A DNA stretch of 39,659 nt from CAIZIN01 sp964483025 (GTDB taxonomy: Bacteria > Patescibacteriota > Minisyncoccia > Phycocordibacterales > CAIZIN01): contig CAYZZT010000002.1 of assembly GCA_964483025.1 (NCBI GenBank), positions 1 to 39,659 of the forward strand, in the 5' to 3' direction. The position numbers were made by a program, and so were the translations under genes. Shown in pieces: positions 38,275-39,659 of the stretch (its first letter is position 1; the number at the start of each line of letters is the position of its first letter). The notes under the pieces were generated by a model, which was not told the origin of the DNA, did no database searches, and worked only from the letters and a program-made list of their open reading frames with translations.

Positions 38275-39210
38275 CTAATCCTTAAAATTCCTCAGAAACT
38301 CATACGCTGTAAAATCTCTATCGCTACCCCTACTGTTCCATTTTATAAAAACAGTAACTTTCATTTCTGTTGCTTTTAGCCAATCAGTTAGAATAGGATC
38401 CCCATTTGTGGGTTCAATTTTTATCATTCTCTTAAAAATAGTTTTCGTCCCCCCCGTATCGTGGGAATATAATCCATTGGCATCTCTATATAAAAAAGTG
38501 TCAGCTTCATCAATTCCAGGAGATAAAGTATATAATAAACTGGGGCTCTTTGCTATAACACATTTTGCTACAATATCATCCTCACATCCAATAAGACCAT
38601 TATTCCAAGAGTATGTACTATCTAAAAAATAAGTATTATTATCTCGAATTTTTCTAATTTGTTCAAAGGCGTCTTGTGCAAGATAAAAAGCAGTAATTTG
38701 ATCCCTTGCATAAATAGCTGCTTTCAAGCTTTCAGAAGCATAATAAAGGGGTCCGCTAACAGAAAGCATAAGAATAGATATAGCCACAAGAGTTTCAACG
38801 AGGGTGAAGGCTCTCGATCTGTCATTCCGGCGGAGGCCGGCTTCACAAGTATTTTTCTGCTGAAAAATCTTCTGAACACGACTCAGCTCGTCAGCTTCCG
38901 TCCTTGCAGTCGGGTCCCATCCCGACTTCACCAGTCTGAAAAATTCAGAACTTGGATCAATAATATTTTTCTGCTGAAAAATTTCCTGATCACGACTCGG
39001 GTCAAAAGTATTTTTCTCCTGAAAAATCTTTTCACCATGTCTCGCACCGTCGTGCTCCGACCTTGCGTTCGGGTCCCATCCCAAACTCACGTCAGCCTCC
39101 GTCCTTGCGCTCGGAAACTCTTCCGAGCTCACCCCGGAGTACCGAGGACGACGCAAAACATAGTCGCTTTGCTTGTTGTTTTGTGTCGTTTTTTTAAATA
39201 TATTTCTCAT
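38275..39210 (-). CDS. Type IV prepilin-like protein with very long leader
   Basis: A 311-residue protein. A classic prepilin motif 'RAFTLVETLVAISILMLS' starts at residue 133, with cleavage expected after A134 and Glu at +5 (FTLVE). 'ISILMLSVSGPLYYASESLK' continues the helix, and a pilin-like domain with 'YLAQDAFEQIRKIRDN' follows. The first 134 residues, normally 5-25 in prepilins, are encoded by several palindromic repeats (38819-39180), giving recurrent peptides such as 'EKIFQEKNTFDPS', 'QEIFQQKNIIDPS' and 'VQKIFQQKNTCEAG'. Either the leader really is that long, or translation starts at an internal non-ATG codon. A pseudopilin role is likely. Confidence 0.8.
   Translation of the reverse strand: MRNIFKKTTQNNKQSDYVLRRPRYSGVSSEEFPSARTEADVSLGWDPNARSEHDGARHGEKIFQEKNTFDPSRDQEIFQQKNIIDPSSEFFRLVKSGWDPTARTEADELSRVQKIFQQKNTCEAGLRRNDRSRAFTLVETLVAISILMLSVSGPLYYASESLKAAIYARDQITAFYLAQDAFEQIRKIRDNNTYFLDSTYSWNNGLIGCEDDIVAKCVIAKSPSLLYTLSPGIDEADTFLYRDANGLYSHDTGGTKTIFKRMIKIEPTNGDPILTDWLKATEMKVTVFIKWNSRGSDRDFTAYEFLRNFKD
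38819..39180. repeat. Palindromic repeat cluster in the prepilin leader region
   Basis: Hairpins with one loop type: ATTTTTC-TGCT-GAAAAAT (38851-38868), the same at 38965-38982, and ATTTTTC-TCCT-GAAAAAT (39010-39027). A second type: AGTCGGG-TCCCAT-CCCGACT (38908-38927), GTTCGGG-TCCCAT-CCCAAAC (39067-39086, one mismatch) and GCTCGGAA-actc-TTCCGAGC (39109-39128). Linkers CGACTCAGCTCGTCAGCTTC near 38879 and CGTCAGCCTCCGTC near 39090. All lie in frame within the prepilin gene. Confidence 0.85.
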
Positions 39211-39218
39211 AATTGTAT

Positions 39219-39659
39219 TTAAATCCCAGGTTTTCTTTGGGTAACTGTTGTTTGTATATGAAAATCCGAACTCACTCTCTCATTTAATTTCACAACTCCC
39301 TCTATAACTATTATAGCACTTGGTTGTCCAGATCCTCTTCCATCAATAAACATTAAATTTTTAATATCAACTTCTGGGGCTGTGATGGGGCCCGGATTTG
39401 ATTCTGTCCGCATTAGCCGATTGATATCATCTCCTGTTGTACCCAGGGAATAAGTCACCGTGCCACCCAATATTTGATCATCGACTGATACCTTCTCACA
39501 GATAAAACCAACACAGTCTGAGAAGGTCATGTTTGTCCCTGTTTTTAAAGACCTCGTCATTGTTTCAAGGGCAAAATTTAAATTATTCATCACAGATTTC
39601 ATTGCTTGAGCTCTTTTATTTGAATCTACAACAGAAAGAATAGCTGTCATTGAAATCAT
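39219..39659 (-). CDS. Pilin-like protein, N-terminus outside the window
   Basis: A 146-codon fragment running to the window edge. The first visible residues 'MISMTAILSVVDSNKRAQAM' look like the second half of a pilin N-terminal helix, and 'NNLNFALETMTRSLKTG' continues as in PulJ/PilW-type minor pilins. The visible Met is probably internal and the FTLxE motif should lie beyond 39659. A Gly-rich globular part with two Cys (near 49 and 54) follows. It is first in the visible pilin gene set, ending 8 nt before the next gene. Confidence 0.75.
   Translation of the reverse strand: MISMTAILSVVDSNKRAQAMKSVMNNLNFALETMTRSLKTGTNMTFSDCVGFICEKVSVDDQILGGTVTYSLGTTGDDINRLMRTESNPGPITAPEVDIKNLMFIDGRGSGQPSAIIVIEGVVKLNERVSSDFHIQTTVTQRKPGI

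Noticed and set aside
38850..39030. Regular ATTTTTC...GAAAAAT units as a CRISPR array
   Set aside because: Units are unevenly spaced, short, self-complementary and inside a coding frame; there are no uniform spacers and no cas genes.

Overview
The window (39,659 bp, AT-rich) most likely comes from a Candidatus Patescibacteria (CPR) genome, probably of the Parcubacteria lineage. This rests on protein style and gene content: small secreted proteins with WWNP and GKVLGAE-type motifs, a modest single-operon surface-polysaccharide set, pseudopilin genes beside ligA, tRNAs without encoded CCA, and many REP-like palindromes in spacers and inside genes. No 16S gene or other phylogenetic marker is present, so this is inference. 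Standard code 11 fits: TAA, TAG and TGA all end intact genes.

Layout. (1) 1-1633, plus strand: five small, partly overlapping accessory genes (ArdC-N-like, SymE/AbrB-like, and three proteins sharing a C-terminal module), ending in a bidirectional terminator. (2) 1673-2506: a secreted protein of unknown function. (3) 2621-10807, minus: a type I restriction-modification operon, hsdM-hsdS-[OLD-family nuclease]-[unknown 248 aa]-hsdR; the two inserted genes look like an embedded defence module. (4) 10902-13126: envelope proteins (CAP-domain protein, small secreted protein, and a CARDB-like surface protein broken by one in-frame TAG). (5) 13204-22994, minus: an eight-gene surface-polysaccharide operon (flippase, GT2, GT4, NodB deacetylase, pyruvyl transferase, large GT-C-like membrane proteins).

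(6) 23110-29935, plus: a mobile-element block with a winged-helix regulator, a minimal PolX-like nucleotidyltransferase, a primase-polymerase/ATPase, a highly structured RNA with its own promoter and terminator, a conserved small protein and a large serine recombinase. The recombinase gene ends inside the 3' end of tRNA-Asp. (7) 29927-30887: tRNA-Asp is split in the anticodon loop by a 237-nt group I intron, and a LAGLIDADG endonuclease gene lies outside the intron with its stop codon inside the tRNA 5' end. (8) 31266-31710: elongator-type and initiator tRNA-Met, followed by a hairpin array that duplicates the initiator tRNA tail. (9) 31747-39659, minus: an SH3/HEPN-like membrane protein, gatA, gatC, ligA and three pseudopilin genes, threaded with a modular palindromic repeat family. 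That family has entered ligA in frame and has lengthened the leader of a prepilin.

Main points for a second look: the structured RNA at 27915-28066, the tRNA-Asp locus hit by three mobile elements, the OLD plus unknown pair in the hsd operon, and a repeat family whose hairpin loops are conserved while the stems change by compensated substitutions.
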